The notes beneath the pieces were generated by a model. That model was given only the letters and a program-made list of their open reading frames with translations. It made no database searches and was not told the origin of the DNA. From the NCBI GenBank assembly GCA_902765225.1, contig CACWYV010000001.1, positions 372,001-436,000 of the forward strand: 64,000 nucleotides of DNA, in the 5' to 3' direction. Of the stretch, positions 1 to 6,392 are shown piece after piece (within the stretch, counting starts at the first letter, position 1; each line of letters begins with the position of its first letter). Origin of the DNA: Candidatus Avelusimicrobium intestinale. GTDB lineage: Bacteria > Elusimicrobiota > Elusimicrobia > Elusimicrobiales > Elusimicrobiaceae. The position numbers and the translations under genes are program-made.

Positions 1-1774
1 TTTTTTGAATAGTTTTAGGAGTAATATGATGCTCTTTATTGTAGGCCTCTTGTAATTGGCGGCGGCGATTCATTTCGTTAAGGGCATATTTGATGGAATC
101 GGTTTTTCGGTCCGCGTACAAAATTACTTCGCCTCCGGCGTTGCGTGCGGCCCGGCCGGAGATTTGAATAAGCGTAGTCGTGTTGCGCAAAAAACCTTCG
201 TTATCTGCACCCAAAATGGCTACCAACCCCACTTGCGGGATATCTATCCCTTCGCGCAGTAGGTTAATTCCTACCAGCACATCAAATTTTCCTTGCCGAA
301 ATTCTTTTAAAATTTCCACGCGGTCCAGTGCATCAATATCCGAATGTAAATAGCGCGTTTTGATGTTATGCTCCGTAAAATAAGTACTTAAATCTTCGGC
401 CGTTTTTTTGGTAAGTGCAAGCACCAACGTCCGTTCGTGTTTGGCGGTATGCTCGTTAATTTTTTCCACCAAATGGTCAATTTGTCCGGCGGTAGGATGG
501 ACTTCCACTTTCGGATCTACCAGCCCGGTCGGACGGATAACTTGTTCCACAATGTTGTTGCCGCATACAGTCAGTTCATACGGCCCCGGGGTGGCGGACA
601 CAAAAACAGTAGCAGGCATTAACTGTTCAAATTCCTCAAATTTAAGAGGCCGGTTATCTAAGGCTGAAGGCAAGCGGAATCCAAAATCCACCAGCATCTG
701 TTTGCGGGCGCGGTCTCCATTAAACATGCCGCGCACTTGCGGCAACGCCACGTGGGACTCATCCACCATCAGCAAGAAGTCGTCATACCGTTTGAAATAA
801 TCTATCAGGGTAGAAGGCCGCTCTCCGGGTTGGCGGCCGTCCATATAACGGGAATAATTTTCAATGCCGGAGCAAAATCCTGCTTGCGTCAGCATTTCCA
901 AATCGTATTCCGTACGTTGTTTTAAACGATAGGCCTCCATCTCTTTGCCTTGTGCCAGTAATTCGGCATGACGCACTTGTAAATCAGCCCGGATTTGTTC
1001 CAGTGCATTTTGGGTATCTTCATCCGTTGCCACAAAATGTTTGGCCGGATAAATCCACGCTTCTTTTAATTCCGCTACTATATTGCCGGTGATGGGGTGA
1101 ATTTCGTAAATATGGGTAATGGTGCGACCCGTAATTTCAATGCGAAGAGCGTTTGAACTGTAAGGGGTCATAATATCTATATTGGGCCCGCGTGTGCGGA
1201 ACTGACCGGAAGAAAATTCCATTTCGTCGCGGTGATATTGAATTTTAATTAACTGGCCCGAAAGTTGCGCCCGTGTCATTTCCATTCCCGGTTTTACATA
1301 AATGCGCATTTCACGGAAACTGTCCGGCGAGCCGATATTGTAAATGCACGATACAGAGGCCACTACCAGTACGTCTTTGCGGGATATCAAAGAGGTGGTT
1401 GCCTTTAAACGCAATTTGTCAATTTGTTCGTTGATGGCGGAGTCTTTTTCAATGTAAGTATCGGTTTGTGGGATGTAGGCCTCGGGCTGGTAATAGTCGT
1501 AATAAGAGATAAAATATTCCACGGCATTGTGGGGGAAAAATTGTTTGAACTCGCCGTACAGTTGGGCCGCCAATACCTTGTTGGGGGATAAAATTAGTGT
1601 GGGTTTATTCAGCCGCGTGATGACATTGGCCATGGTGAATGTCTTGCCCGAGCCCGTTACTCCCAGAAGTGTTTGGCGTTTTTTGCCGTCTAAAATACCT
1701 TGGGTAAGCGTGTCAATGGCTTTGGGTTGGTCGCCGGCCGGTTTAAAATGAGAAACAAGTTCAAAATGGTCCAT
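1..1774 (-). CDS. uvrB: Excinuclease ABC subunit B (UvrB), 3' end missing
   Basis: UvrB is the DNA-damage-verifying helicase of nucleotide excision repair; it receives damage from UvrA and recruits UvrC in the cytoplasm. My translation of the minus strand from the ATG at 1774 starts MDHFELVSHFKPAGDQPKAI and carries the Walker A GVTGSGKT, the beta-hairpin region YYDYYQPEAYIP, the DESH Walker B variant, and the late motifs LREGIDIP and QISGRAARN. It stays open for 591 codons to the window edge, so roughly the last 70 residues, including the UVR domain that binds UvrC, lie outside. The start is 7 nt downstream of the marC stop, which suggests a marC-uvrB transcript. The identification is secure from the motifs. 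Confidence 0.97.
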   Translation of the reverse strand, partial: MDHFELVSHFKPAGDQPKAIDTLTQGILDGKKRQTLLGVTGSGKTFTMANVITRLNKPTLILSPNKVLAAQLYGEFKQFFPHNAVEYFISYYDYYQPEAYIPQTDTYIEKDSAINEQIDKLRLKATTSLISRKDVLVVASVSCIYNIGSPDSFREMRIYVKPGMEMTRAQLSGQLIKIQYHRDEMEFSSGQFRTRGPNIDIMTPYSSNALRIEITGRTITHIYEIHPITGNIVAELKEAWIYPAKHFVATDEDTQNALEQIRADLQVRHAELLAQGKEMEAYRLKQRTEYDLEMLTQAGFCSGIENYSRYMDGRQPGERPSTLIDYFKRYDDFLLMVDESHVALPQVRGMFNGDRARKQMLVDFGFRLPSALDNRPLKFEEFEQLMPATVFVSATPGPYELTVCGNNIVEQVIRPTGLVDPKVEVHPTAGQIDHLVEKINEHTAKHERTLVLALTKKTAEDLSTYFTEHNIKTRYLHSDIDALDRVEILKEFRQGKFDVLVGINLLREGIDIPQVGLVAILGADNEGFLRNTTTLIQISGRAARNAGGEVILYADRKTDSIKYALNEMNRRRQLQEAYNKEHHITPKTIQK

Positions 1775-1781
1775 GTATGGC

Positions 1782-2462
1782 TTATTTCACGCCGGTGTGA
1801 ATGAAGGCCGTATCCAATACGCCGGGGAATAACTGGGCAATGCCGTCAATCATAAACTGCATAGCAATGGCGCACAGAATCATTCCCATAAAGCGGATGA
1901 CAATTTGCGTGCCGTTGCGTCCGATTTTATCAAAAATATATTGTGAACTTACCAACACCATTGCCACAATGCAGGAACTGAGAAATAGCATTAAAATCAT
2001 CATAACGGACATCAGCCACGTTTCGCATTTTTCGGCGTACAAAATAACGGTAGTGATACTGCCCGGGCCGATAAAAAGCGGCATGGCTACCGGGACTAAA
2101 ATATGGCTTAAACTATCGCGGGCTTTATCAAAGGTATTGCCGGTGGCGGCGGCCGTTTCAATGCCGTGTTGTTCAAATTTGCTTTTCCCTTGTAACATGC
2201 GTAGCCCGATGAGCAAAATCATAATAGACCCGGCTAATCTAAAAGCCGGCAGCGTAATGCCGAACATGGTTAAAATGCGGTTCCCAAACAAGAAGAAAAC
2301 AGACATGAGTACAAAAATGGAGAACGACATGAGCAAGGCTACAGCCCGCTGCACGTTGGGGGATTCGTTTTCTACGTACTCCAAAAAAATGGGCATATTG
2401 CCGATAGGGTTTAAAATGGCCAATATACCGATAAACGAGTTAAACAGTAAACTCCATTCCAT
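1782..2462 (-). CDS. MarC family integral membrane protein
   Basis: This 226-aa protein has about six hydrophobic segments and the MarC/UPF0056 hallmarks: an N-terminal LNPIGNMPIFL and a central VPVAMPLFIGPGSITTVIL. MarC proteins are inner-membrane proteins whose transported substrate, if any, is unknown; the old link to multiple antibiotic resistance was not upheld, so no transport function is claimed here. A strong ribosome binding site (AAGGAG) sits just upstream of the ATG. The gene probably heads an operon with uvrB, since only 7 nt separate them. A candidate promoter with extended -10 (TTTGTTATACT) is at about 2523-2535 on the minus strand, and a small GC hairpin (about 2487-2507) lies in the leader. 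Confidence 0.9.
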   Translation of the reverse strand: MEWSLLFNSFIGILAILNPIGNMPIFLEYVENESPNVQRAVALLMSFSIFVLMSVFFLFGNRILTMFGITLPAFRLAGSIMILLIGLRMLQGKSKFEQHGIETAAATGNTFDKARDSLSHILVPVAMPLFIGPGSITTVILYAEKCETWLMSVMMILMLFLSSCIVAMVLVSSQYIFDKIGRNGTQIVIRFMGMILCAIAMQFMIDGIAQLFPGVLDTAFIHTGVK

Positions 2463-2522
2463 ATTCTTGTTGGGCTCCTTGGTTTATTGCCCGGTTATGT
2501 ACGGGCACATACCGTCACTTAT

Positions 2523-2535
2523 AGTATAACAAATT
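2523..2535 (-). promoter_or_regulatory. Extended -10 promoter of marC-uvrB
   Basis: The minus strand reads AATTTGTTATACT here, a TGnTATAcT extended -10 about 60 nt upstream of the marC start. The same TTTGYTATAAT pattern precedes many other genes in the window. No convincing -35 is visible. This is inference from pattern only. Confidence 0.5.
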
Positions 2536-2593
2536 CAAGAGAAACAGATAGAGGAATGATTTAGGCGGCTTTACGTTTCATTTCGGGATATGA

Positions 2594-2599
2594 TATAAT
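2594..2599 (+). promoter_or_regulatory. -10 box of the tRNA-Val promoter
   Basis: A perfect TATAAT lies about 125 nt upstream of the mature tRNA-Val and about 24 nt upstream of a truncated copy of the same tRNA's 5' end. If it is used, the precursor RNA would include that truncated copy. The -35 region (TTTACG-like at about 2570) is weak. Confidence 0.45.
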
Positions 2600-2622
2600 A
2601 AATATGTTGTATAGAAATTTTA

Positions 2623-2639
2623 GGGCAGTTGGCGCAGTG
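2623..2639 (+). repeat. Truncated copy of the tRNA-Val 5' end
   Basis: These 17 nt, gggcagttggcgcagtg, are identical to the first 17 nt of the intact tRNA-Val at 2726. The copy diverges in the D-loop. It is followed by GC-rich inverted repeats: GTCCGC-TTC-GCGGAC, and GCCAACTG, which is complementary to CAGTTGGC inside the copy. It is either a tRNA pseudogene remnant or a relative of the tRNA-linked element found downstream of the gene. Confidence 0.7.
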
Positions 2640-2725
2640 CTTGTAACATAAGTTCGTCCGCTTCGCGGACCGCGCGAAAGAAGCCAACTGACGAAGTGAA
2701 TTTGTAGAGATTTGATTTGTTTTCA

Positions 2726-2797
2726 GGGCAGTTGGCGCAGTGGTAGCGCGTCCGCCTCACACGCGGAAGGTCACAGGTTCAAATCCTGTACTGCCCA
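2726..2797 (+). tRNA. tRNA-Val (anticodon CAC)
   Basis: A full cloverleaf can be folded by eye. The acceptor stem is GGGCAGT/ACTGCCC with discriminator A, the D-arm starts GCGC-AGTGGTA-GCGC, and the anticodon stem is TCCGC/GCGGA with loop CTCACAC, so the anticodon is CAC and reads GUG. The T-arm is ACAGG-TTCAAAT-CCTGT. CCA is not encoded. An intrinsic terminator follows six nt later. The gene is flanked on both sides by partial copies of itself (2623-2639 and 2989-3008). Confidence 0.96.
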
Positions 2798-2802
2798 AAT
2801 TT

Positions 2803-2833
2803 AAAAAAAACACCTTTAAAAAGGTGTTTTTTT
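2803..2833 (+). terminator. Intrinsic terminator of tRNA-Val
   Basis: The hairpin CACCTTT/AAAGGTG with a 2-nt loop is extended by an A-tract pairing with a T-tract. It starts just past the tRNA 3' end, so the tRNA precursor should end here. Confidence 0.85.
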
Positions 2834-2836
2834 AAT

Positions 2837-2997
2837 GGCAGTAAGCGGGCAAACTGCTTTGCCCGCGTCAGGATTTGAAGCCCGGAGCGATGTTTTTGTT
2901 TGAGGGCGAAGCGCGAAAGGCAAAAACCGCGAGGGCGGGCCCGGGCGAAATTTCCGTCAGGAAATTTACGCAGGGCAAATCGTGTATAGTACTGCCC
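2837..2997 (+). repeat. tRNA-linked element, Val copy
   Basis: A 161-nt element lies between the tRNA-Val terminator and a second terminator. It opens with GGCAGTA (2837-2843) and closes with TACTGCC (2990-2996), perfectly complementary and matching the acceptor stem of tRNA-Val. Inside is a 9-bp hairpin with a CTGC loop (2845-2866), then a T-arm-like stretch (GGATTTGAAGCCC), a GC-rich body with further hairpins, and a perfect AAATTTCC/GGAAATTT hairpin. The body aligns by eye with the element behind tRNA-Ser. The last 20 nt with flank (2989-3008) repeat tRNA-Val 3' end plus flank (2788-2807) exactly. No protein is credible here. Function unknown: RNA family, cryptic integrated element or decayed tRNA duplication. 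Confidence 0.7.
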
Positions 2998-3003
2998 AAA
3001 TTT

Positions 3004-3029
3004 AAAAAGCACCCGGGAGGGTGCTTTTT
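3004..3029. terminator. Second, bidirectional terminator
   Basis: A perfect 11-bp hairpin, AAAAAGCACCC/GGGTGCTTTTT with a GGGA loop, works on both strands. On the plus strand it closes the tRNA-linked element; on the minus strand it lies just beyond the stop of the gene ending at 3049. Confidence 0.85.
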
Positions 3030-3048
3030 AAAATGGTGCTATATCTTG

Positions 3049-3780
3049 TTAATCTACTTTTTTATCCTCTAAATTCCAATACATCCAATTTTGGTGTTGT
3101 TCCTGTACCGGGCCGAAAATAGATTCCGCCAGTCGCTGCCCTCGTTCATATTCTTTATTGGACCGGATTTGAAGCCGTCCGTTTGCTGTAGATACGATAT
3201 CCAGATGATATCCTCCGCCTCTGTCGTGCATTTCCATGAAAGCTTCCCAATAACATCCCTGCGGGGCGCATTGGTAATGTTCCAAACGAAAGTTAAAAAA
3301 TGGGCCGAGGGAATAAGTGTCCGGCCGGGATATGAAATTCCCGCCGGGACTTATTTGTATATTAAAATTAATTTCGTCCCACGCGCACCAACGGCCTTTT
3401 TCCTCTATGCAGCGTGTGGTAGCCCGGTTAAGCTCTTTCATGATCGGCATCATGGAAAGAAATCGTTTGCCATAGGGGTCGTCTGTTTTAAAGACTAAAT
3501 CGGAAGAAAAGGAGTCCCGGTGGGAAGGGTTGGGGTCGGTTGCCAATTCGGTTGATTCCGGTGAAAGTTCCATTTCGCGGGCGGTTTGCGGGGGGACCTC
3601 AAGAGGTGCCGGCTCGTTGAATGCTTCCGGGGTGGTTGGCTCGTCCTGTTGTGTGATTTTTGCCGTTTGTACGGATTTTCCCAGGTGACTTGCTTCCCAC
3701 AGCAAAACTCCGAGCATGAGAATAAAAAGACAAGAAAAAATACTGACCCAAAATAACACGGCGCGCTTTTCGTCCGACAT
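3049..3780 (-). CDS. Membrane-anchored hypothetical protein, paralogue of the next gene
   Basis: I do not recognise a named family for this 243-aa protein. Residues about 9-29 form one N-terminal membrane anchor, followed by a Pro/Glu/Thr-rich linker (about 40-85) and a globular C-terminal domain of about 140 residues that is presumably outside the membrane. That domain has four cysteines (TRCIEEKGRWCAW and CAPQGCYWEAF) and ends NWMYWNLEDKKVD. The same domain, clearly homologous over its full length, forms the lipoprotein encoded 138 nt upstream at 3919-4470, so the pair arose by duplication with different membrane attachment. The ATG at 3780 follows a GGAG ribosome binding site. Function unknown. 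Confidence 0.8.
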   Translation of the reverse strand: MSDEKRAVLFWVSIFSCLFILMLGVLLWEASHLGKSVQTAKITQQDEPTTPEAFNEPAPLEVPPQTAREMELSPESTELATDPNPSHRDSFSSDLVFKTDDPYGKRFLSMMPIMKELNRATTRCIEEKGRWCAWDEINFNIQISPGGNFISRPDTYSLGPFFNFRLEHYQCAPQGCYWEAFMEMHDRGGGYHLDIVSTANGRLQIRSNKEYERGQRLAESIFGPVQEQHQNWMYWNLEDKKVD

Positions 3781-3918
3781 TTTTCACTCCTGTTTTATTC
3801 AGAATATATCATATTATTCAAAAAAGAAGGTGTGGTGTCAATCTATAAGAGTTCACAAAACCGGGCGAACGGAGTATTTGTCCATTCGCCCGGAACTGGT
3901 TGGGAAGTCTTTGTTGTA

Positions 3919-4470
3919 TCAATCTACTTTCTTATATTCTAAATTCCAGTACATCCAATCTCCGTGTCGTTCCTGTACCGGGCCGAAAAGAGATTCTGCT
4001 AATAGTTGCCCTTGTCTGTACTTTCTGTTAGACCGGATCTGAAGCCGTCCGTTCCCGGTAGATACAATATCCACGTGGTAATTTCGGCCTTCGTGCATTT
4101 CCATGAATGCTTCCCAATAATATCCTTGGGGCGCCCATTGATCATAATAATAGGTCAAACGGAAATCAAAAATTTGATTAACGCGGTAAGTCCCCGGGGT
4201 GGTAATTAATTGTCTGTTTGCATCCCGCACAGAAAAATTGACTTCGTCCCAGGTGCACCAGCGGCCTGTTTCCCTAAGGCAATGCGTAGTTGCACGGTTA
4301 AGTCCTTCCATGAAAGGCAACATTGAAAGCAATTGTTGTTCATAAACTTCCGGTGGGTATAAAGGATTTGTTTCATACAAGAAATCATTGGATTCCGGCA
4401 TGCCATTTACAAAACCCATACAACCTGTCAGTAATAGAATTATCGGCAAGCAACACATTATCTTTTTCAT
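3919..4470 (-). CDS. Lipoprotein, paralogue of the preceding protein
   Basis: This is a predicted 183-aa lipoprotein. I start it at the ATG at 4470 because AAGGAG lies eight bases upstream and the product then begins MKKIMCCLPIILLLTGCMG, a signal peptide with lipobox LTGC. The mature part is one domain of about 140 residues sharing long blocks with the protein at 3049-3780, for example YWEAFMEMH, VSTxNGRLQIRSN and WMYWNLEYKKVD. The paired cysteines of the paralogue's APQGCYWEAF are replaced here (APQGYYWEAF). The paralogue is membrane-anchored by a helix, this one by lipid. Role unknown. Confidence 0.8.
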   Translation of the reverse strand: MKKIMCCLPIILLLTGCMGFVNGMPESNDFLYETNPLYPPEVYEQQLLSMLPFMEGLNRATTHCLRETGRWCTWDEVNFSVRDANRQLITTPGTYRVNQIFDFRLTYYYDQWAPQGYYWEAFMEMHEGRNYHVDIVSTGNGRLQIRSNRKYRQGQLLAESLFGPVQERHGDWMYWNLEYKKVD

Positions 4471-4600
4471 ACTTAAACTCCTTAACAACGTGGGATTCTA
4501 TATATGGAACACCCAATTGTAACAAATTATTGCAGAAATAGGATAATGGAAAGTCATTCTTGAGGGTTTGCGTTTTTGTGACTTTTAGTAGTGGCTGTTC

Positions 4601-4628
4601 AAAAAACCCCGCTGGTGGCGGGGTTTTA
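4601..4628 (-). terminator. Terminator downstream of the 4653-4988 lipoprotein gene
   Basis: The minus strand shows AAAACCCCGC/GCGGGGTTTT followed by a T-run, 25 nt after the stop of the lipoprotein gene. Confidence 0.85.
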
Positions 4629-4652
4629 ACTTGCGCACTTGTAGGAAGCACT

Positions 4653-4988
4653 TTATGACACGGGACAAGCGCGTATGGTTTTCTCCAGGATAATTCTATT
4701 GTTTTCATTGACCTGGACTAAAATTTCTTCTTGTCTGTGTGAATGTGCACAATTTTTAACAAATGAATAATTGGTGATGCCATTTGCCTGAGTATAGGAC
4801 GAGGTAGGCACTCCGTGCTTAATTACATAATCATCAAAATTATGCTTGATGTCCTCGTGCGCTTCCAGAATGGCTCCCGTTACCACCATGACGCCTAACG
4901 TTCCTTTTCCAATGCCGGCCCATGTGCTTCTGGTGCATCCTGTCAAGAAAAATGGGATTGTTGTAAATAAAATAATTATCTTTTTCAT
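4653..4988 (-). CDS. Small lipoprotein of unknown function
   Basis: The ATG at 4988 is preceded by AAAGGAGCC, giving a 111-aa product that begins MKKIIILFTTIPFFLTGCTR: a signal peptide with lipobox LTGC. The mature part begins with a Gly-rich hydrophobic stretch (GIGKGTLGVMVVTGAIL). It then reads EDIKHNFDDYVIKHGVPTSS and a region with two cysteines (NCAHSH and RACPVS). The HGVPTSS-plus-later-Cys layout resembles small outer-membrane lipoproteins that compare a current and previous residue pattern, but I cannot assign a family. It has its own terminator and appears monocistronic. Confidence 0.75.
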   Translation of the reverse strand: MKKIIILFTTIPFFLTGCTRSTWAGIGKGTLGVMVVTGAILEAHEDIKHNFDDYVIKHGVPTSSYTQANGITNYSFVKNCAHSHRQEEILVQVNENNRIILEKTIRACPVS

Positions 4989-5158
4989 ACAAGGCTCCTT
5001 TTGGGTTAAGATACTCATATAACCCGCAGAGGAAACGAATTATTGCAAAATGGCAAAAGAGCAGAGTCTCTTGCTTCTATTTTGTGACGGAAATAGTACT
5101 CTCCATCTCTCATGTGACAAAAAGTAGTTGAGGCCGGGGTTATTCTTTTATGAGGAAC

Positions 5159-5181
5159 AAAAAACCCCCTTGCGGGGGTTT
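5159..5181 (-). terminator. Second terminator behind the tRNA-Ser-linked element
   Basis: On the minus strand AAAACCCCC-GCAA-GGGGGTTTTTTG forms a strong hairpin with T-tail directly after the repeated tRNA-Ser 3' end, mirroring the arrangement behind tRNA-Val. Confidence 0.85.
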
Positions 5182-5191
5182 TCAAATTCAT

Positions 5192-5368
5192 ACGGAGAGG
5201 GAGAGATTCGGTCACAAGTCGCCTTACTGACGTGCGGCGCTCGCGACCCCGCCTCGCCATGCTCGCCTTTCGTGCTTGCCGGTACGGCTCGCACTCAAAC
5301 TCGCATAAGGCTCCGGCTTTCGAATCTCTACGCCACACCAAGCAGTTGGTATGGCTTCCATTTCTCCG
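5192..5368 (-). repeat. tRNA-linked element, Ser copy
   Basis: Read on the minus strand, this 177-nt element starts CGGAGAA (5368-5362), resembling the tRNA-Ser acceptor, and ends CTCTCCG (5198-5192), which can pair with it over 6 bp. Next to the 5' end is a 10-bp hairpin with a CTGC loop (5355-5332), then GATTCGAAAGCCGGAGC, a near copy of GATTTGAAGCCCGGAGC in the Val element. Further shared blocks are GTTTGAG-GCGA, CGAAAGGC and GGCGAGG-GGGG. The final 18 nt (5192-5209) are an exact direct repeat of the tRNA-Ser 3' end (5405-5422). Open frames across it are artefacts of GC-rich sequence. Confidence 0.7.
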
Positions 5369-5373
5369 AAAAT

Positions 5374-5397
5374 CAAAAACCCCCTTACGGGGGTCTT
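5374..5397 (-). terminator. Intrinsic terminator of tRNA-Ser
   Basis: The minus strand reads AAGACCCCC-GTAA-GGGGGTTTTT eight bases after the tRNA 3' end. It separates the mature tRNA from the downstream repeat element. Confidence 0.85.
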
Positions 5398-5405
5398 AAA
5401 TTTTC

Positions 5406-5491
5406 GGAGAGGGAGAGATTCGAACTCTCGATACGGTTTCCCGTATGCAGTCTTTCCAGGACTGTGCCTTAAACCGCTCGGCCACCTCTCC
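5406..5491 (-). tRNA. tRNA-Ser (anticodon GGA)
   Basis: An 86-nt class II tRNA. The acceptor is GGAGAGG with CCTCTCC-type closure, the anticodon stem is CAGTC/GACTG with loop CTGGAAA, so the anticodon is GGA and reads UCC/UCU. The long variable arm is ATACGGGAAACCGTAT and the T-loop is GTTCGAATC. CCA is not encoded. A TATAAT box lies about 33 nt upstream. Confidence 0.96.
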
Positions 5492-5523
5492 AAATCGGTG
5501 TTGCGGCTATCAGTATCCCTCTC

Positions 5524-5535
5524 ATTATAGCAAAT
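5524..5535 (-). promoter_or_regulatory. Extended -10 promoter of tRNA-Ser
   Basis: The minus strand reads ATTTGCTATAAT, an extended -10 (TGnTATAAT) about 33 nt before the tRNA. It matches the recurring promoter pattern of the window. Confidence 0.6.
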
Positions 5536-5572
5536 TCTTACTTCCTTGAAAATCCGTCTTACCTAACTGGAT

Positions 5573-5854
5573 TTATTTGTCCTGGCGGTGAGGTTGCACG
5601 CCAAACAGCCGGCCGATGAGCATCAGCGGAATAACAACCACGATGCTGAACAAGATTACGGCTACAGTCGCCAGAAAGCCAAAGACCATGACAAAAATGC
5701 CGCTGAAAATACCGCCCGTATCTCCCTGCGCGCGGGCTTGGTCCTGCTGAAAATAACGGTCAAAATCGTCCGGTTCGTCGGCGGGCTCTTGCGGGGCAAT
5801 GACTCTTTCCTCAATCATTTCAGTTTTTAAGATTTCTTTTTCAGGTATATGCAT
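5573..5854 (-). CDS. Small membrane protein with acidic N-terminus
   Basis: An unrecognised 93-aa protein. Residues 1-45 are acidic and charged (for example EPADEPDDFDRYFQQDQ); residues about 48-83 are continuous hydrophobic sequence, enough for one long or two short membrane helices; the tail is short and basic. It is encoded alone between tRNA-Ser and luxS. No ribosome binding site stands out upstream of the ATG, so the start is less certain than the frame. Function unknown. Confidence 0.6.
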   Translation of the reverse strand: MHIPEKEILKTEMIEERVIAPQEPADEPDDFDRYFQQDQARAQGDTGGIFSGIFVMVFGFLATVAVILFSIVVVIPLMLIGRLFGVQPHRQDK

Positions 5855-5903
5855 ATTTATTATCGTACGGTTTTATACGTTCCTTGGAATATTTAAAATT
5901 ACA

Positions 5904-6392
5904 TTAGTTGGATCGGAGCGGATATACACTATTCTGCGGCGTCCAACGGGCTAATATCTCGGCAAAGGCGCGGGCCTCGCGTTTAGCTCCCAGCAAATCG
6001 TGCAAACGGAAATTGCCGCATTCCGCAGCGCATTGGGCCCCCGGGATTTGTCCTTCAAAATTGGCAATATAAAGAAATGTCTCACACAACAAGGGCACGG
6101 CATCTGTAGCTTGCCAAGTACCGGCAATCAGTAAATTAAACCCGGTTTGGCAACCCATCGGTCCCCAGTAAATTACTTTATCCGCCCAGGAAGAATGTTC
6201 CCGCAAATACACAGCCCCTAAATGCTCCAACGTGTGAATGACGGCGGGGCTTAACGGGGTTTGCCGATAGGGGGCTTTAAGACGCACATCAAAGGTAGTA
6301 ATAGTCTTTTTGTCCCAACTGTCTTGCCGTTCTACATAGACGCCGGGAGTTAGTTTTTCGTGATCTACGTTAAAACTAGCTATCTTATTCAT
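5904..6392 (-). CDS. luxS: S-ribosylhomocysteine lyase (LuxS)
   Basis: LuxS splits S-ribosylhomocysteine into homocysteine and DPD, the precursor of autoinducer-2, in the cytoplasm. The sequence has the metal site HTLEH and the second cysteine region CAAECGN, with MGCQTGFNLL between them. I start it at the ATG at 6392 (MNKIASFNVDHEKL), which has AGGAG upstream and matches the usual LuxS N-terminus; this gives 162 aa. The gene overlaps the end of mtnN by 8 nt, and MtnN makes the LuxS substrate, so the two form a complete SAH detoxification route. Whether AI-2 serves as a signal here cannot be read from the sequence. Confidence 0.96.
   Translation of the reverse strand: MNKIASFNVDHEKLTPGVYVERQDSWDKKTITTFDVRLKAPYRQTPLSPAVIHTLEHLGAVYLREHSSWADKVIYWGPMGCQTGFNLLIAGTWQATDAVPLLCETFLYIANFEGQIPGAQCAAECGNFRLHDLLGAKREARAFAEILARWTPQNSVYPLRSN

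Noticed and set aside
1801-2529. 242-codon open frame opposite marC
   Set aside because: Complements the hydrophobic marC sequence; composition is typical of an antisense frame and marC is clearly the real gene.
2837-3008. Tyrosine- or serine-recombinase integrated island at tRNA-Val
   Set aside because: The direct repeats look like attachment sites, but only about 180 nt lie between them and no integrase is within reach; treated as a small element instead.
2779-3072. Open frames across the tRNA-Val element
   Set aside because: They include the tRNA 3' end and two terminators; non-coding repeat explains the lack of stops.
5015-5493. Open frames of about 90-115 codons on both strands around tRNA-Ser
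   Set aside because: They run through the tRNA, terminators and the GC-rich repeat; products are Arg-rich and have no support.
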